Source of the DNA: Xenophilus sp. Marseille-Q4582
Lineage (GTDB): Bacteria > Pseudomonadota > Gammaproteobacteria > Burkholderiales > Burkholderiaceae_C
Assembly (NCBI RefSeq): GCF_916700565.1
Contig: NZ_CAKAKO010000004.1
Coordinates: 434,001 to 498,000 of the forward strand
Length of the DNA: 64,000 bases
Direction: 5' to 3'
The position numbers and the translations under genes are program-made. How positions within the stretch are numbered: the stretch's first letter is position 1; every line of letters begins with the position of its first letter. Shown here one piece after another: positions 48,259 through 56,600 of this stretch. The notes under the pieces were generated by a model. It was not told where the DNA came from and made no database searches. It was given only the letters and a program-made list of their open reading frames with translations.

Positions 48259-48375
48259 GCTGCAGAAGAACGTCGGCGCGGCGGCGGCGCCACACGGCGG
48301 GCACGGGTGTGGCGTTGCGTCAGCCGGGAAAGGTGCAGGTCCGTTAAGCTGCGACCGCTGTTCAGGAAGCACGTC

Positions 48376-49434
48376 TTGTTCCCCCTCTCTCTTTCACGCT
48401 CCGGCCGCGCTGCGGCCTCCTTCCAGGCCCTCGTGGCCGCCGGCACGCTGGCCCTGGGGCTGGCCGCGGCCGTTCCCGCGCCGGCCCGGGCGCAGGCGCC
48501 GGGCGCACCGGCGGCGGCCGCAGCCGCAGCACCGCCGGTCTTCGTGCTCAATTCGCTCGACGCCACGGTCAGCCTGATCGACCCGCAGACCTGGACCGAG
48601 CGCCAGCGCGTGCCCGTGGGCAAGGAGCCGCACCACATCTACCTCACGCCCGACGAGAAGTCGGTGATCGTGGCCAACTCGGCCGGCGATTCGCTGAGCT
48701 TCTTCGACCCGCGCACGGGCGCCCTGCAGCGCACGGTGACGGGCATCATCGACCCGTACCACCTGCGCTTCTCGCCCGACATGAAATGGTTCGTGACGGC
48801 TGCGAACCGGCTGAACCACGTCGACATCTACCGCTGGAACGGAAAGGACCTGCAACTGGCCCAGCGCATCGCCACCGGCAAGACGCCCAGCCACATCTGG
48901 ATCGACAGCCGCAGCACCGTGGCCTACGTGACCATGCAGGACAGCGATGAGCTGGTCGCGGTCGACCTGGCCACGCAGCGCATCCGCTGGCGCGTGGCCA
49001 CGGGCCCGATGCCGGCCGACATCTTCGGCCTCGCGGGCGACAAGACCCTGCTGGTCGGCCTGACCGGCAGCGACGCGGTGCAGGTCTTCGACGTGTCGGG
49101 CGCTGAGCCGCGCGCGACCGGCCGCATCACCACCGGCAAGGGCGCCCACGCCTTCCGCTCGGCCGGCGACGGCAAGTCGGTGTTCCTGAGCAACCGCGCG
49201 GCCAACACCATCAGCCGCATCGACCTGGCCAGCCTGACGGTGACGGCCAACTATCCGGTGCCCGGCGGCCCCGACTGCATGGATGTGTCGGCCGACGGCA
49301 AGACGCTGTACGTGACCTCGCGCTGGGCGCGCAAGCTCAGCGTGGTGGACCTGGCCAGCGGCAAGCTCAGCCGCAGCGTGCCCGTGGGACGCTCGCCGCA
49401 CGGGGTGTGGACGCTGGACCATGCGAAGCGCTGA
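48376..49434 (+). CDS. Secreted YVTN-type beta-propeller protein
   Basis: 352 residues from a TTG start chosen because AGGAAG lies 6 nt upstream and a signal peptide follows directly (ASFQALVAAGTLALGLAAAV; cleavage near ARAQA). The mature part consists of seven or so repeats of about 42 residues with VxxNxxxxTVSLID, YLTPDEKSVIVANSAGDSL and DGKTLYVTSRWARKLSVVDL, the pattern of YVTN/NHL propellers. These are usually binding scaffolds in the periplasm. The C-terminus overlaps the start of the NodB-like gene by 14 nt, so they probably work together. Confidence 0.8.
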   Translation: MFPLSLSRSGRAAASFQALVAAGTLALGLAAAVPAPARAQAPGAPAAAAAAAPPVFVLNSLDATVSLIDPQTWTERQRVPVGKEPHHIYLTPDEKSVIVANSAGDSLSFFDPRTGALQRTVTGIIDPYHLRFSPDMKWFVTAANRLNHVDIYRWNGKDLQLAQRIATGKTPSHIWIDSRSTVAYVTMQDSDELVAVDLATQRIRWRVATGPMPADIFGLAGDKTLLVGLTGSDAVQVFDVSGAEPRATGRITTGKGAHAFRSAGDGKSVFLSNRAANTISRIDLASLTVTANYPVPGGPDCMDVSADGKTLYVTSRWARKLSVVDLASGKLSRSVPVGRSPHGVWTLDHAKR

Positions 49435-50251
49435 GCATCGCAGCCGCCCCAGGGCCGGTGCGCTGGCCGCCGCCGCACTCGCGGGCGCGGCCGGCCTGGT
49501 GTCGGCGCAGACCATCGCGCCGCCGCCCGCCAGCTGCGACAAACCGCTGTACCTGACCTTCGACACCGGCCACATGGGCGTCGCCCCGCTGGTGGCCGAG
49601 GTGCTGCAACGCCAGCAGGTGCGGGTGACCTTCTTCGCCGCCGATGAAAAGACGCAGACCGGCGGCGACAGCCTGGACAACCAGTGGGCGCCGTGGTGGA
49701 AGGCGAGGGCGGCCGAAGGCCACGCCTTCGCCTCGCACACCCACAGCCATGCCTACTGGCTGGCGGACGAACGCACGGTGGAGCCGCGCTTTCGCATCCG
49801 GCCCTCCGCGGGGGCCTTCGCCGGCCGCACCTTCACCTGGACGGCGGCGCAGTACTGCGAGAGCATCCAGCAGGCCGCCGACCGGCTGGCGCATGTCACG
49901 GGCGTCAAGCCGCTGCCGCTGTGGCGCGCCCCGGGCGGCAAGACCTCGCCCAAGCTGGAACAGGCAGCCCAGGCCTGCGGCTACCGGCACGTGGGCTGGT
50001 CGCCGGCGGGTTTCCTGGGCGACGAACTGCCGAGCGAGAAGTACCCCAACGACAAGCTGCTCGCGCAGGCGCTGCAGCGCATCCGCCCGGGCGACGTGCT
50101 GCTCGCGCACCTGGGCATCTGGTCGCGCAAGGACCCGTGGGCGCCGGCCGTGCTGGAGCCGCTGATCGTGGGCCTGAAGGCCCAGGGTTTTTGCTTCCGC
50201 ACGCTGCGCGACCATCCCGATTACCGGGCCTGGATCGCCGCGCATCCTTGA
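49421..50251 (+). CDS. NodB-fold polysaccharide deacetylase family protein with altered metal site
   Basis: 276 residues. Signal peptide (to about residue 29). Motif 1 reads YLTFDTGH where active enzymes have TFDDGP, so the metal-binding second Asp is Thr. Motif 2 SHTHSH keeps both histidines. Motif 3 is WRAPGG with the Arg, and motif 5 LLAHLG keeps the His. It probably acts on a cell-surface or secreted glycan, or has become a binding protein. It is translationally coupled to the propeller gene (14-nt overlap). Confidence 0.78.
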   Translation: MRSAEHRSRPRAGALAAAALAGAAGLVSAQTIAPPPASCDKPLYLTFDTGHMGVAPLVAEVLQRQQVRVTFFAADEKTQTGGDSLDNQWAPWWKARAAEGHAFASHTHSHAYWLADERTVEPRFRIRPSAGAFAGRTFTWTAAQYCESIQQAADRLAHVTGVKPLPLWRAPGGKTSPKLEQAAQACGYRHVGWSPAGFLGDELPSEKYPNDKLLAQALQRIRPGDVLLAHLGIWSRKDPWAPAVLEPLIVGLKAQGFCFRTLRDHPDYRAWIAAHP

Positions 50252-50274
50252 GCTTCTGAGTAGGCACCCGATCC

Positions 50275-51303
50275 ATGTTCGACCGCCTGGCAGACGCTTT
50301 CGGCTGGCTGCAGCAGACCCTGTTCGAGTCGGTGGTGCAGCCGCTGGTGTACGCCCTCGGGCTGGGCGGCTGGGCGGAGGACGCCTTCGATGGCACCGGC
50401 TGGCTGCTGGTGGGCCTGCTGCAGATCGCCGTGATGCTGGCCGTGATCGGGCCGCTGCAGCGCTGGCGGCCCGTGGAGCCGGTGCGGGACCGGCAGGCCA
50501 TCCGCACCGACATCCTCTACACGCTGATCCACCGGCTGGGCTTGTTCCGGCTGGGGCTTTTCCTGCTGGTCGACCCGCTCTTCGACGCGCTGCTGGGCGC
50601 GCTGCGCAGCGCTGGCTGGGGCACGCTGCACCTGGACCAGCTGTGGCCCGGCGTAACCGACATCGCCTGGGTGTCGCTGCTGATGTACCTCGTCGTGCTG
50701 GACTTCGTGGAGTACCTGATCCACCGCGGCCAGCACCGCTGGCAATGGTGGTGGAGCCTGCATGCGCTGCACCATTCGCAGCGGCAGATGACCATGTGGA
50801 GCGACAACCGCAACCACCTGCTCGACGACCTGCTGCATGACGCGATCATCGTGCTGGTGGCGCAGCTGATCGGCGTGGCGCCGGGGCAATTCATCGCCGT
50901 GGTGGCGCTCACGCAGCTGTCGGAAAGCCTGCAGCACGCCAACCTGCGCCTTGGCTTCGGCCGCTGGGGCGAGCGCCTGTGGGTGAGCCCGGCCTTCCAT
51001 CGCACGCACCATGCGATCGGCCTCGGGCATGAGCGCGCGGTGACGCCGGCGCCGGCCGGCGCCAGCGTGCCGGCCGGCGCCGGCCCTGCGCCCGCCGCGG
51101 CGCGCCTGGGCGGCTGCAATTTCGGCGTGCTGCTGCCCTGGTGGGACCAGCTCTTTGGCAGCGCCGACTTCAGCGGCCGCTACCCCGACACCGGCATCCG
51201 CGACCAGGTGGAACCCGACGCCCAGGGCCGCGTGCGCGATTACGGCCGCGGCTTCTGGGGCCAGCAATGGCTGGGCCTGTGCCGCCTCGTCGGCCGACGC
51301 TGA
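50275..51303 (+). CDS. Sterol desaturase / fatty-acid hydroxylase family membrane protein
   Basis: 342 residues, four or more membrane helices. The three histidine boxes of the di-iron superfamily are present: HRGQH (150-154), HALHH (163-167) and HRTHH (242-246). Bacterial members hydroxylate or desaturate lipids or carotenoids; the substrate is unknown. An Ala/Pro-rich insert (GASVPAGAGPAPAAARL) sits after the third box. It starts 23 nt after the NodB-like gene, so it may belong to the same transcript. Confidence 0.85.
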   Translation: MFDRLADAFGWLQQTLFESVVQPLVYALGLGGWAEDAFDGTGWLLVGLLQIAVMLAVIGPLQRWRPVEPVRDRQAIRTDILYTLIHRLGLFRLGLFLLVDPLFDALLGALRSAGWGTLHLDQLWPGVTDIAWVSLLMYLVVLDFVEYLIHRGQHRWQWWWSLHALHHSQRQMTMWSDNRNHLLDDLLHDAIIVLVAQLIGVAPGQFIAVVALTQLSESLQHANLRLGFGRWGERLWVSPAFHRTHHAIGLGHERAVTPAPAGASVPAGAGPAPAAARLGGCNFGVLLPWWDQLFGSADFSGRYPDTGIRDQVEPDAQGRVRDYGRGFWGQQWLGLCRLVGRR

Positions 51304-51363
51304 GGCGCGGCGCCCGCGCGCGGCGCGTGGCCTGCGGCCGGGGGGCGGTATGCTCGCGCGGCC

Positions 51364-52299
51364 ATGAAACTCTTTCTCGATGCCTTCTGGCGTGCGGCGG
51401 CCTATTGCCTGATGCCCCGCGTGATCGTGCTGTCGCTGCTGCCGCTGGTGCTGATGGTGGCGCTGGGCCTGGGGCTGGGCTATTTCTACTGGGACGCGGC
51501 CGTGGCCTGGACGCACGAGGCGCTCAACGCCTGGCCGCTGCTGGCCGGCCTGTGGAGCTGGCTGCAGGGCCTGTTCTCGGCCGACGTGCGCGACATGCTG
51601 GCGCCGCTGGTGGTGGTGCTGGCGCTCACGCCCGGGATCGTGCTGCTGTCGCTGGTCGTGGTGGCGGCCTTCATGTCGCCCGCGCTCACGCGGCTGGTGG
51701 CTTCGCGCCGCTTCGCCAGCCTGGAGCTCAAGCACGGCGCTTCCTTCGTCTTCAGCGTGGCGCGCTCGCTGGGCCTCACGCTGCTGGCCGTGCTGGCGCT
51801 GCTCGTGTCGATGCCGCTGTGGCTCATTCCGCCGCTGGTGCTGGTGCTGCCGCCGCTGATCTGGGGCTGGCTCACCTTCAAGGTCATGGCCTTCGATGCC
51901 CTGGCCGAGCATGCCAGCGCCGAGGAGCGCCAGACGCTGATGCGCCAGCACCGCGTGCCGCTGCTGGCCATCGGCGTGCTGTGCGGCTACCTGGGGGCGG
52001 CGCCCAGCATCGTCTGGGCCTCGGGCCTGCTGTTCGCGGCCGCCTTTTTCGTGCTGGTACCGCTGGCAATCTGGATCTACACCGTCGTCTTCGCCTTCTC
52101 GGCCCTGTGGTTCGCCCACTATGCCCTCGACGCGCTGGCGCAGCTGCGCACCGCGCGCGTGGCCGAGCGTCTGGGCGGCATGCCGCCGCCCGCAGGGCCA
52201 GAAGTTCCGCCGCCCGGGCCGCCGCCCGCCGCCATCGGCTCCGCGCTGCCGGACGGCGCCCTTCCTCCTTCCGCACCTCCCGCGTCTACCTCTGCATGA
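51364..52299 (+). CDS. EI24-domain membrane protein
   Basis: 311 residues. About five transmembrane segments (VIVLSLLPLVLMVALGLGLG; LVVVLALTPGIVLLSLVVV; LLFAAAFFVLVPLAIWIYTV) and a Pro/Ala-rich C-terminal tail of about 45 residues. The EI24 family includes CysZ, a sulfate permease, but residues proving sulfate transport cannot be claimed. TATGCT ends 9 nt before the ATG. Overlaps the next gene by 4 nt (ATGA). Confidence 0.82.
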   Translation: MKLFLDAFWRAAAYCLMPRVIVLSLLPLVLMVALGLGLGYFYWDAAVAWTHEALNAWPLLAGLWSWLQGLFSADVRDMLAPLVVVLALTPGIVLLSLVVVAAFMSPALTRLVASRRFASLELKHGASFVFSVARSLGLTLLAVLALLVSMPLWLIPPLVLVLPPLIWGWLTFKVMAFDALAEHASAEERQTLMRQHRVPLLAIGVLCGYLGAAPSIVWASGLLFAAAFFVLVPLAIWIYTVVFAFSALWFAHYALDALAQLRTARVAERLGGMPPPAGPEVPPPGPPPAAIGSALPDGALPPSAPPASTSA

Positions 52300-53090
52300 A
52301 CTTCGGCCTCATCATCGTCGGCGACGAGATCCTCTCGGGCAAGCGCGCCGACAAGCACCTGCCCCGCTTCATCGAGATGCTGGCCGCGCGCGGGCTGGCG
52401 CTGGCCTGGGCCGAATACGTGGGCGACGATCCGGCACGCATCACGGCGACCTTGCAGCGCGCCTTTGCCGGGGGCGAGGTGGTTTTCAGCACCGGCGGCA
52501 TCGGCGCCACGCCCGACGACCACACGCGCCAATGCGCCGCCGCGGCCCTGGGCCGGCCGCTGGCGCTGCACCCCGAGGCCGCCCGCCTGATCCGCGAGCG
52601 CATGCAAGACGTGGCGCGCGAGGAAGGCCGCCCCTACGAGCCCGAGCGCGCCGACAACCGGCACCGGCTGAACATGGGCGTGTTCCCCGAGGGCGCCACC
52701 CTGATTCCGAATCCGTACAACAAGATCCCCGGCTTCAGCGTCGGCGACGTCCATTTCCTGCCGGGCTTTCCCGTCATGGCCTGGCCGATGGCCGAATGGG
52801 TGCTCGACACCCGCTATGCGCACCTGGCCCGGCCCGTGGTGACGCAGGAGCGCTCCGTGATCGTTTTCGGTGCGATGGAGGCCGCGCTCACGCCCCTCAT
52901 GGAGGCGGTGGAGGCGGCCCATCCGGGCGTCAAGGTCTTCAGCCTGCCCAGCGTCGACCACCCCGTGCATGGCCGCCACATCGAGCTCGGCGTCAAGGGC
53001 GAGCCCTCGCGGCTGGAGGCCGCCTATGCGCAGCTCAAGACGGGACTGCACGAATATGGTGCATCCATTGGCCCTGAATTGGTGCGATAA
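52296..53090 (+). CDS. MoaB/Mog-domain protein (CinA N-terminal-like)
   Basis: 264 residues. Molybdopterin-binding fold: IIVGDEILSGKRADKH at the N-terminus and STGGIGATPDDHTRQC at about 67-82, with FLPGFPVMAWPMAEW further on. It lacks the C-terminal nicotinamide-nucleotide amidase domain of full CinA. Such stand-alone proteins are annotated as competence/damage-inducible or molybdopterin-binding; the true role is open. Coupled to the EI24 gene by a 4-nt overlap. Confidence 0.82.
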   Translation: MNFGLIIVGDEILSGKRADKHLPRFIEMLAARGLALAWAEYVGDDPARITATLQRAFAGGEVVFSTGGIGATPDDHTRQCAAAALGRPLALHPEAARLIRERMQDVAREEGRPYEPERADNRHRLNMGVFPEGATLIPNPYNKIPGFSVGDVHFLPGFPVMAWPMAEWVLDTRYAHLARPVVTQERSVIVFGAMEAALTPLMEAVEAAHPGVKVFSLPSVDHPVHGRHIELGVKGEPSRLEAAYAQLKTGLHEYGASIGPELVR

Positions 53091-53176
53091 CTCTTTGCGC
53101 ACCTTCTTGGTGATACTGCGCGGGGCCGGTGCCTCGTGGATACTGCGTCCGCCACGCCGACGGGCGCCCGCCCCGG

Positions 53177-53192
53177 TGGCACAGAAACTGCA
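53177..53192 (+). promoter_or_regulatory. Sigma-54 promoter of glnA
   Basis: TGGCAC-AGAAA-CTGCA fits the -24/-12 consensus TGGCACG-N4-TTGCW with the invariant GG and GC at the correct spacing. It lies 52 nt before the glnA start. NtrC, encoded downstream, is the expected activator. Confidence 0.8.
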
Positions 53193-53243
53193 TTCCCTGT
53201 CGCGCATTCTGCTTAACCCACTCATCCAAACCAGGAGATCCTG

Positions 53244-54659
53244 ATGGCCAAGACCGTCGCCGATGTGCTGAAACTCGTCAAGGAAAACGAGGTCAAGTTC
53301 GTCGACTTCCGATTCACCGACACCCGCGGCAAGGAACAGCACGTCACGGTGCCGGTCTCGCATTTCGACGAGGACAAGTTCCAGTCGGGCCATGCTTTCG
53401 ACGGTTCGTCCATCGCCGGCTGGAAGGGCATCGAGGCTTCGGACATGCTCCTGATGCCCGATCCGAACACGGCCGTCATCGATCCCTTCTTCGAAGAAAC
53501 GACGCTGAACCTGACCTGCGACGTGCTGGAGCCGGCCGACGGCAAGCCCTACGACCGCGACCCCCGCTCCATCGCCAAGAAGGCCGAGGCCTACCTGAAG
53601 TCCTCGGGCCTGGGCGACACCGCGTTCTTCGGCCCCGAGCCCGAATTCTTCATCTTCGACGACGTGCGCTGGCAAGCCGACATGTCGGGCAGCTTCGTGA
53701 AGATCGACGTCGATGAAGCGCCCTGGAACACCGGCAAGAAGTACGAAAGCGGCAACTCGGGCCATCGCCCGACCGTCAAGGGCGGCTACTTCCCGGTGCC
53801 GCCGGTCGACAGCTCGCAGGACATCCGCGCCGAGATCTCGCTGGTGCTGGAATCCCTGGGCATCCCGGTCGAGGTGTTCCACCACGAAGTGGCCGGCGCC
53901 GGCCAGAACGAGATCGGCACCAAGTTCAGCACGCTGGTCGAGCGCGCCGACTGGACGCAGAAGCTCAAGTACGTGATCTGGAACGTCTGCCACGCCTACG
54001 GCAAGACGGCCACCTTCATGCCCAAGCCGCTGCAAGGCGACAACGGCTCCGGCATGCACGTGCACCAGTCGATCTGGAAGGACGGCAAGAACCTGTTCGC
54101 CGGCGACGGCTATGCGGGCCTGTCGGACACGGCCCTGTACTACATCGGCGGCATCATCAAGCACGCCCGTGCCCTGAACGCCATCACCAACCCCGGCACC
54201 AACAGCTACAAGCGCCTGGTGCCCGGCTTCGAAGCCCCGGTGAAGCTGGCCTACTCGGCCAAGAACCGCTCGGCCTCGATCCGCATCCCCTTCGTGAGCA
54301 ACCCGAAGGCGCGCCGCATCGAGGCCCGCTTCCCCGATCCGCTGGCCAACCCGTACCTGTGCTTCTCGGCCCTGCTGATGGCCGGCCTGGACGGCATCGA
54401 GAACAAGATCCACCCGGGCGAAGCCGCCACCAAGGACCTGTACCACCTGCCGCCGGAAGAAGACGCGCTGGTGCCCACCGTGTGCCACAGCCTGGACCAG
54501 GCGCTCGAGTACCTGGACAAGGGCCGCGGCTTCCTGACCAAGGGCGGCGTGTTCACCGATGCCTTCATCGATGCCTACATCGAGCTGAAGATGCAGGAAG
54601 TGACGCGCTTCCGCATGGCGCCGCACCCGGTCGAGTTCGACATGTACTACTCGCTGTAA
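53244..54659 (+). CDS. glnA: Glutamine synthetase, type I
   Basis: 471 residues, a dodecameric GSI. Landmarks are [12 protein letters not shown], the ATP region ([20 protein letters not shown]), MHVHQSIW and [19 protein letters not shown]. The adenylylation site is Tyr400 in [10 protein letters not shown], so activity should be controlled by GlnE. It assimilates ammonia into glutamine. The sigma-54 promoter upstream and the strong terminator downstream allow separate expression from ntrBC. Confidence 0.97.
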   Translation: MAKTVADVLKLVKENEVKFVDFRFTDTRGKEQHVTVPVSHFDEDKFQSGHAFDGSSIAGWKGIEASDMLLMPDPNTAVIDPFFEETTLNLTCDVLEPADGKPYDRDPRSIAKKAEAYLKSSGLGDTAFFGPEPEFFIFDDVRWQADMSGSFVKIDVDEAPWNTGKKYESGNSGHRPTVKGGYFPVPPVDSSQDIRAEISLVLESLGIPVEVFHHEVAGAGQNEIGTKFSTLVERADWTQKLKYVIWNVCHAYGKTATFMPKPLQGDNGSGMHVHQSIWKDGKNLFAGDGYAGLSDTALYYIGGIIKHARALNAITNPGTNSYKRLVPGFEAPVKLAYSAKNRSASIRIPFVSNPKARRIEARFPDPLANPYLCFSALLMAGLDGIENKIHPGEAATKDLYHLPPEEDALVPTVCHSLDQALEYLDKGRGFLTKGGVFTDAFIDAYIELKMQEVTRFRMAPHPVEFDMYYSL

Positions 54660-54696
54660 AGCGAGCGCGGGCTTCTGCGCAGGCCCGCTGATGCAC

Positions 54697-54727
54697 AAAA
54701 AGGACGGCCTGCCGTCCTTTTTGTTTT
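54697..54727 (+). terminator. Terminator after glnA
   Basis: 12-bp stem AAAAAGGACGGC / GCCGTCCTTTTT with a 2-nt minimal loop (4 nt if the closing G-C pair opens), followed by GTTTTT. Confidence 0.88.
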
Positions 54728-54800
54728 TGGCGGGCGCCCTGTTCTTCAGCCGGTCGTCGAAGTGCAAGAAAATGCAAGTCCTCCTTCACAGGCCAGGAAC

Positions 54801-55316
54801 ATGAAAATCCCGACCCTCATCGCTTTGCTCGCCGCCTCCATGCTGGCGGGCGGGGCCGCCCAGGCGCAGGAGCGCGTCTGGCGCTGCGGCAACGAATACA
54901 CCAACAACGCGGCCGATGCGCAGCGCCGCAACTGCAAGCTCATGGAAGGCGGCAACGTCACCGTGGTGCAGGGCGCGAGTGCGGCGGCCCGGCCGGCCGC
55001 CGCATCTGCCGGCGCTGGCGGGAGCGCCACGGCCGCGCGCGCGCCGGCCGGCAGCCCGCGTGTGGAAAGCGCCGAGCAGCGCCAGCGCGATTCCGACGCG
55101 CGTGCCGTGCTCGAAGCCGAACTGCAGAAGGCCCAGGCGCGCCAGGCCGAACTGCAGCGCGAATACAACAACGGCGAGCCCGAGAAGCAGGGCAGCGAAG
55201 CCAAGAACTACCAGAAGTACCTGGACCGCGTGGCCGAGATGAAGGCGCAGATCGCGCGCAATGAGAGCGACATCGCGGGGCTGCAGCGCGAGCTTTCGCG
55301 CCTGCCGGCACGCTGA
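54801..55316 (+). CDS. Secreted DUF4124-like protein with coiled-coil tail
   Basis: 171 residues. Signal peptide (about 1-22, LAGGAAQAQ) followed by RVWRCGNEYTNN, resembling the start of DUF4124 domains. A low-complexity Ala/Gly segment follows, then a charged helix with heptad character (EAELQKAQARQAELQREYNN; IARNESDIAGLQRELSRL). Function unknown. Its place between glnA and ntrB is common in related genomes by recollection. It is followed within 2 nt of the stop by the dispersed hairpin repeat. Confidence 0.65.
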   Translation: MKIPTLIALLAASMLAGGAAQAQERVWRCGNEYTNNAADAQRRNCKLMEGGNVTVVQGASAAARPAAASAGAGGSATAARAPAGSPRVESAEQRQRDSDARAVLEAELQKAQARQAELQREYNNGEPEKQGSEAKNYQKYLDRVAEMKAQIARNESDIAGLQRELSRLPAR

Positions 55317-55317
55317 A

Positions 55318-55402
55318 ATGAAACACCTCCCAGGCCGCTTCGCGGCTCCCCCCTCTCTCGCCTTCGGCGGGAGGGGGGCGCACCCAGAGGCCTGGCAGAG
55401 CC
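55318..55402 (+). repeat. Dispersed hairpin repeat, copy B, directly after the DUF4124-like gene
   Basis: Begins ATGAAACACCTCCCAGGCC and contains CTCCCCCC-type and GGGAGGGGGGC blocks able to form a strong stem around CCTTCGG. Shares an 18-nt and a 15-nt exact block with copy A at 34543-34613. A 59-codon frame through it is considered an artefact. Confidence 0.75.
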
Positions 55403-55498
55403 AGTTCCTCGGGTTCCCTGCGGACGACGTTGCGCTGGTCGAGTTGAAACCCCGGTTTCATGTCCTGCAGGTGGCGCGCCGCGCCGCCGCAAACTGAG

Positions 55499-56578
55499 AT
55501 GGCCTTCGGCAAAGGCCTGGCGTCTGCGCGGCGCTTCCAGTCCTTCGACCTGCTGGCCACGCTGGTGGCCGTGATCCGCGACGACGGCACGCTGATCTTC
55601 GCGAATTCCGCCCTCGAGGACGCGCTGGGCCATTCGCGCCGCACGCTCACCGGCACGCGCTTCGCGGCCTGTTTCGTGGATGCGGCCGTGCTGCTGAACG
55701 CGATCGAGGGCGCGCGCAGCAACGACTTCGCGACGCTGCGCTATGAGGCTTTCCTGCGGCGCAGCAGCAGCGCCGAGCCGTTGCCCGTGCAGGTGACGCT
55801 GGCCCAGACCGACAAGCGTGGCGAGCTGGTGCTGGAGATGACGCCGCAGGAGCAGCAGGCCCGCCTGGACCGCGAGGAGCGCCTGCTGGACCAGGCCCAG
55901 GCCAACAAGGAGCTGATCCGCAACCTGGCGCACGAGATCAAGAACCCGCTGGGCGGCATCCGCGGCGCGGCGCAGCTGCTGCAGATGGAGGTCGAGTCGC
56001 GCGACCTCGTCGAGTACACGCAGGTCATCATCCACGAGGCCGACCGGCTGCAGACGCTGGTCGACCGGCTGCTGGCGCCGCACCGCCGTCCGCACGTGGT
56101 GGGCGACGTGAACATCCACGAAGTGTGCGAGCGCGTGCGCGCGGTGCTGATGGCCGAGTTCCCCCACGGGCTGGAGATCGAGCGCGACTTCGACCCGTCG
56201 ATTCCCGAGTTCCGCGGCGATCGCGAGCAGTTGATCCAGGCCACGCTGAACATCGCGCACAACGCGGCGCTGGCCCTGGCCGAGCGCCGCGCCGAGGGCG
56301 ACGCGAGGATCACCTTCCGCACGCGCGTGGTCCGCCATGTGATCCTGAACAAGCAGTGGTGGCGACTGGCATTGGAATTGCATGTCATCGACAACGGACC
56401 GGGGGTGCCCGAGGCCATCAAGGACCGTCTTTTCTACCCGCTGGTGTCGGGGCGCGAAGGCGGAACGGGCCTGGGGCTCACACTGGCGCAGACTTTCGTA
56501 CAGCAGCACCATGGGGTGATCGAGTGCGACAGCGTGCCGGGCCGGACCGATTTCAAGATCACATTGCCGCTGCCGTAG
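55499..56578 (+). CDS. glnL: Nitrogen regulation sensor kinase NtrB
   Basis: 359 residues, soluble. N-terminal PAS domain (VAVIRDDGTLIFANSALEDA) followed by HisKA with His145 in NLAHEIKNPLGGIRG and HATPase with NIAHNAALAL, DNGPGVPE and GTGLGLTLA. With PII it phosphorylates or dephosphorylates NtrC according to nitrogen status. Lies 22 nt before ntrC, certainly one operon. Confidence 0.94.
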   Translation: MAFGKGLASARRFQSFDLLATLVAVIRDDGTLIFANSALEDALGHSRRTLTGTRFAACFVDAAVLLNAIEGARSNDFATLRYEAFLRRSSSAEPLPVQVTLAQTDKRGELVLEMTPQEQQARLDREERLLDQAQANKELIRNLAHEIKNPLGGIRGAAQLLQMEVESRDLVEYTQVIIHEADRLQTLVDRLLAPHRRPHVVGDVNIHEVCERVRAVLMAEFPHGLEIERDFDPSIPEFRGDREQLIQATLNIAHNAALALAERRAEGDARITFRTRVVRHVILNKQWWRLALELHVIDNGPGVPEAIKDRLFYPLVSGREGGTGLGLTLAQTFVQQHHGVIECDSVPGRTDFKITLPLP

Positions 56579-56600
56579 CACGAGGAACACAAGGACCCGC

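Noticed and set aside
55318-55497. A 59-codon frame ending just before ntrB
   Set aside because: Its first half is the dispersed hairpin repeat and no conserved domain is visible, so it was not called as a gene.
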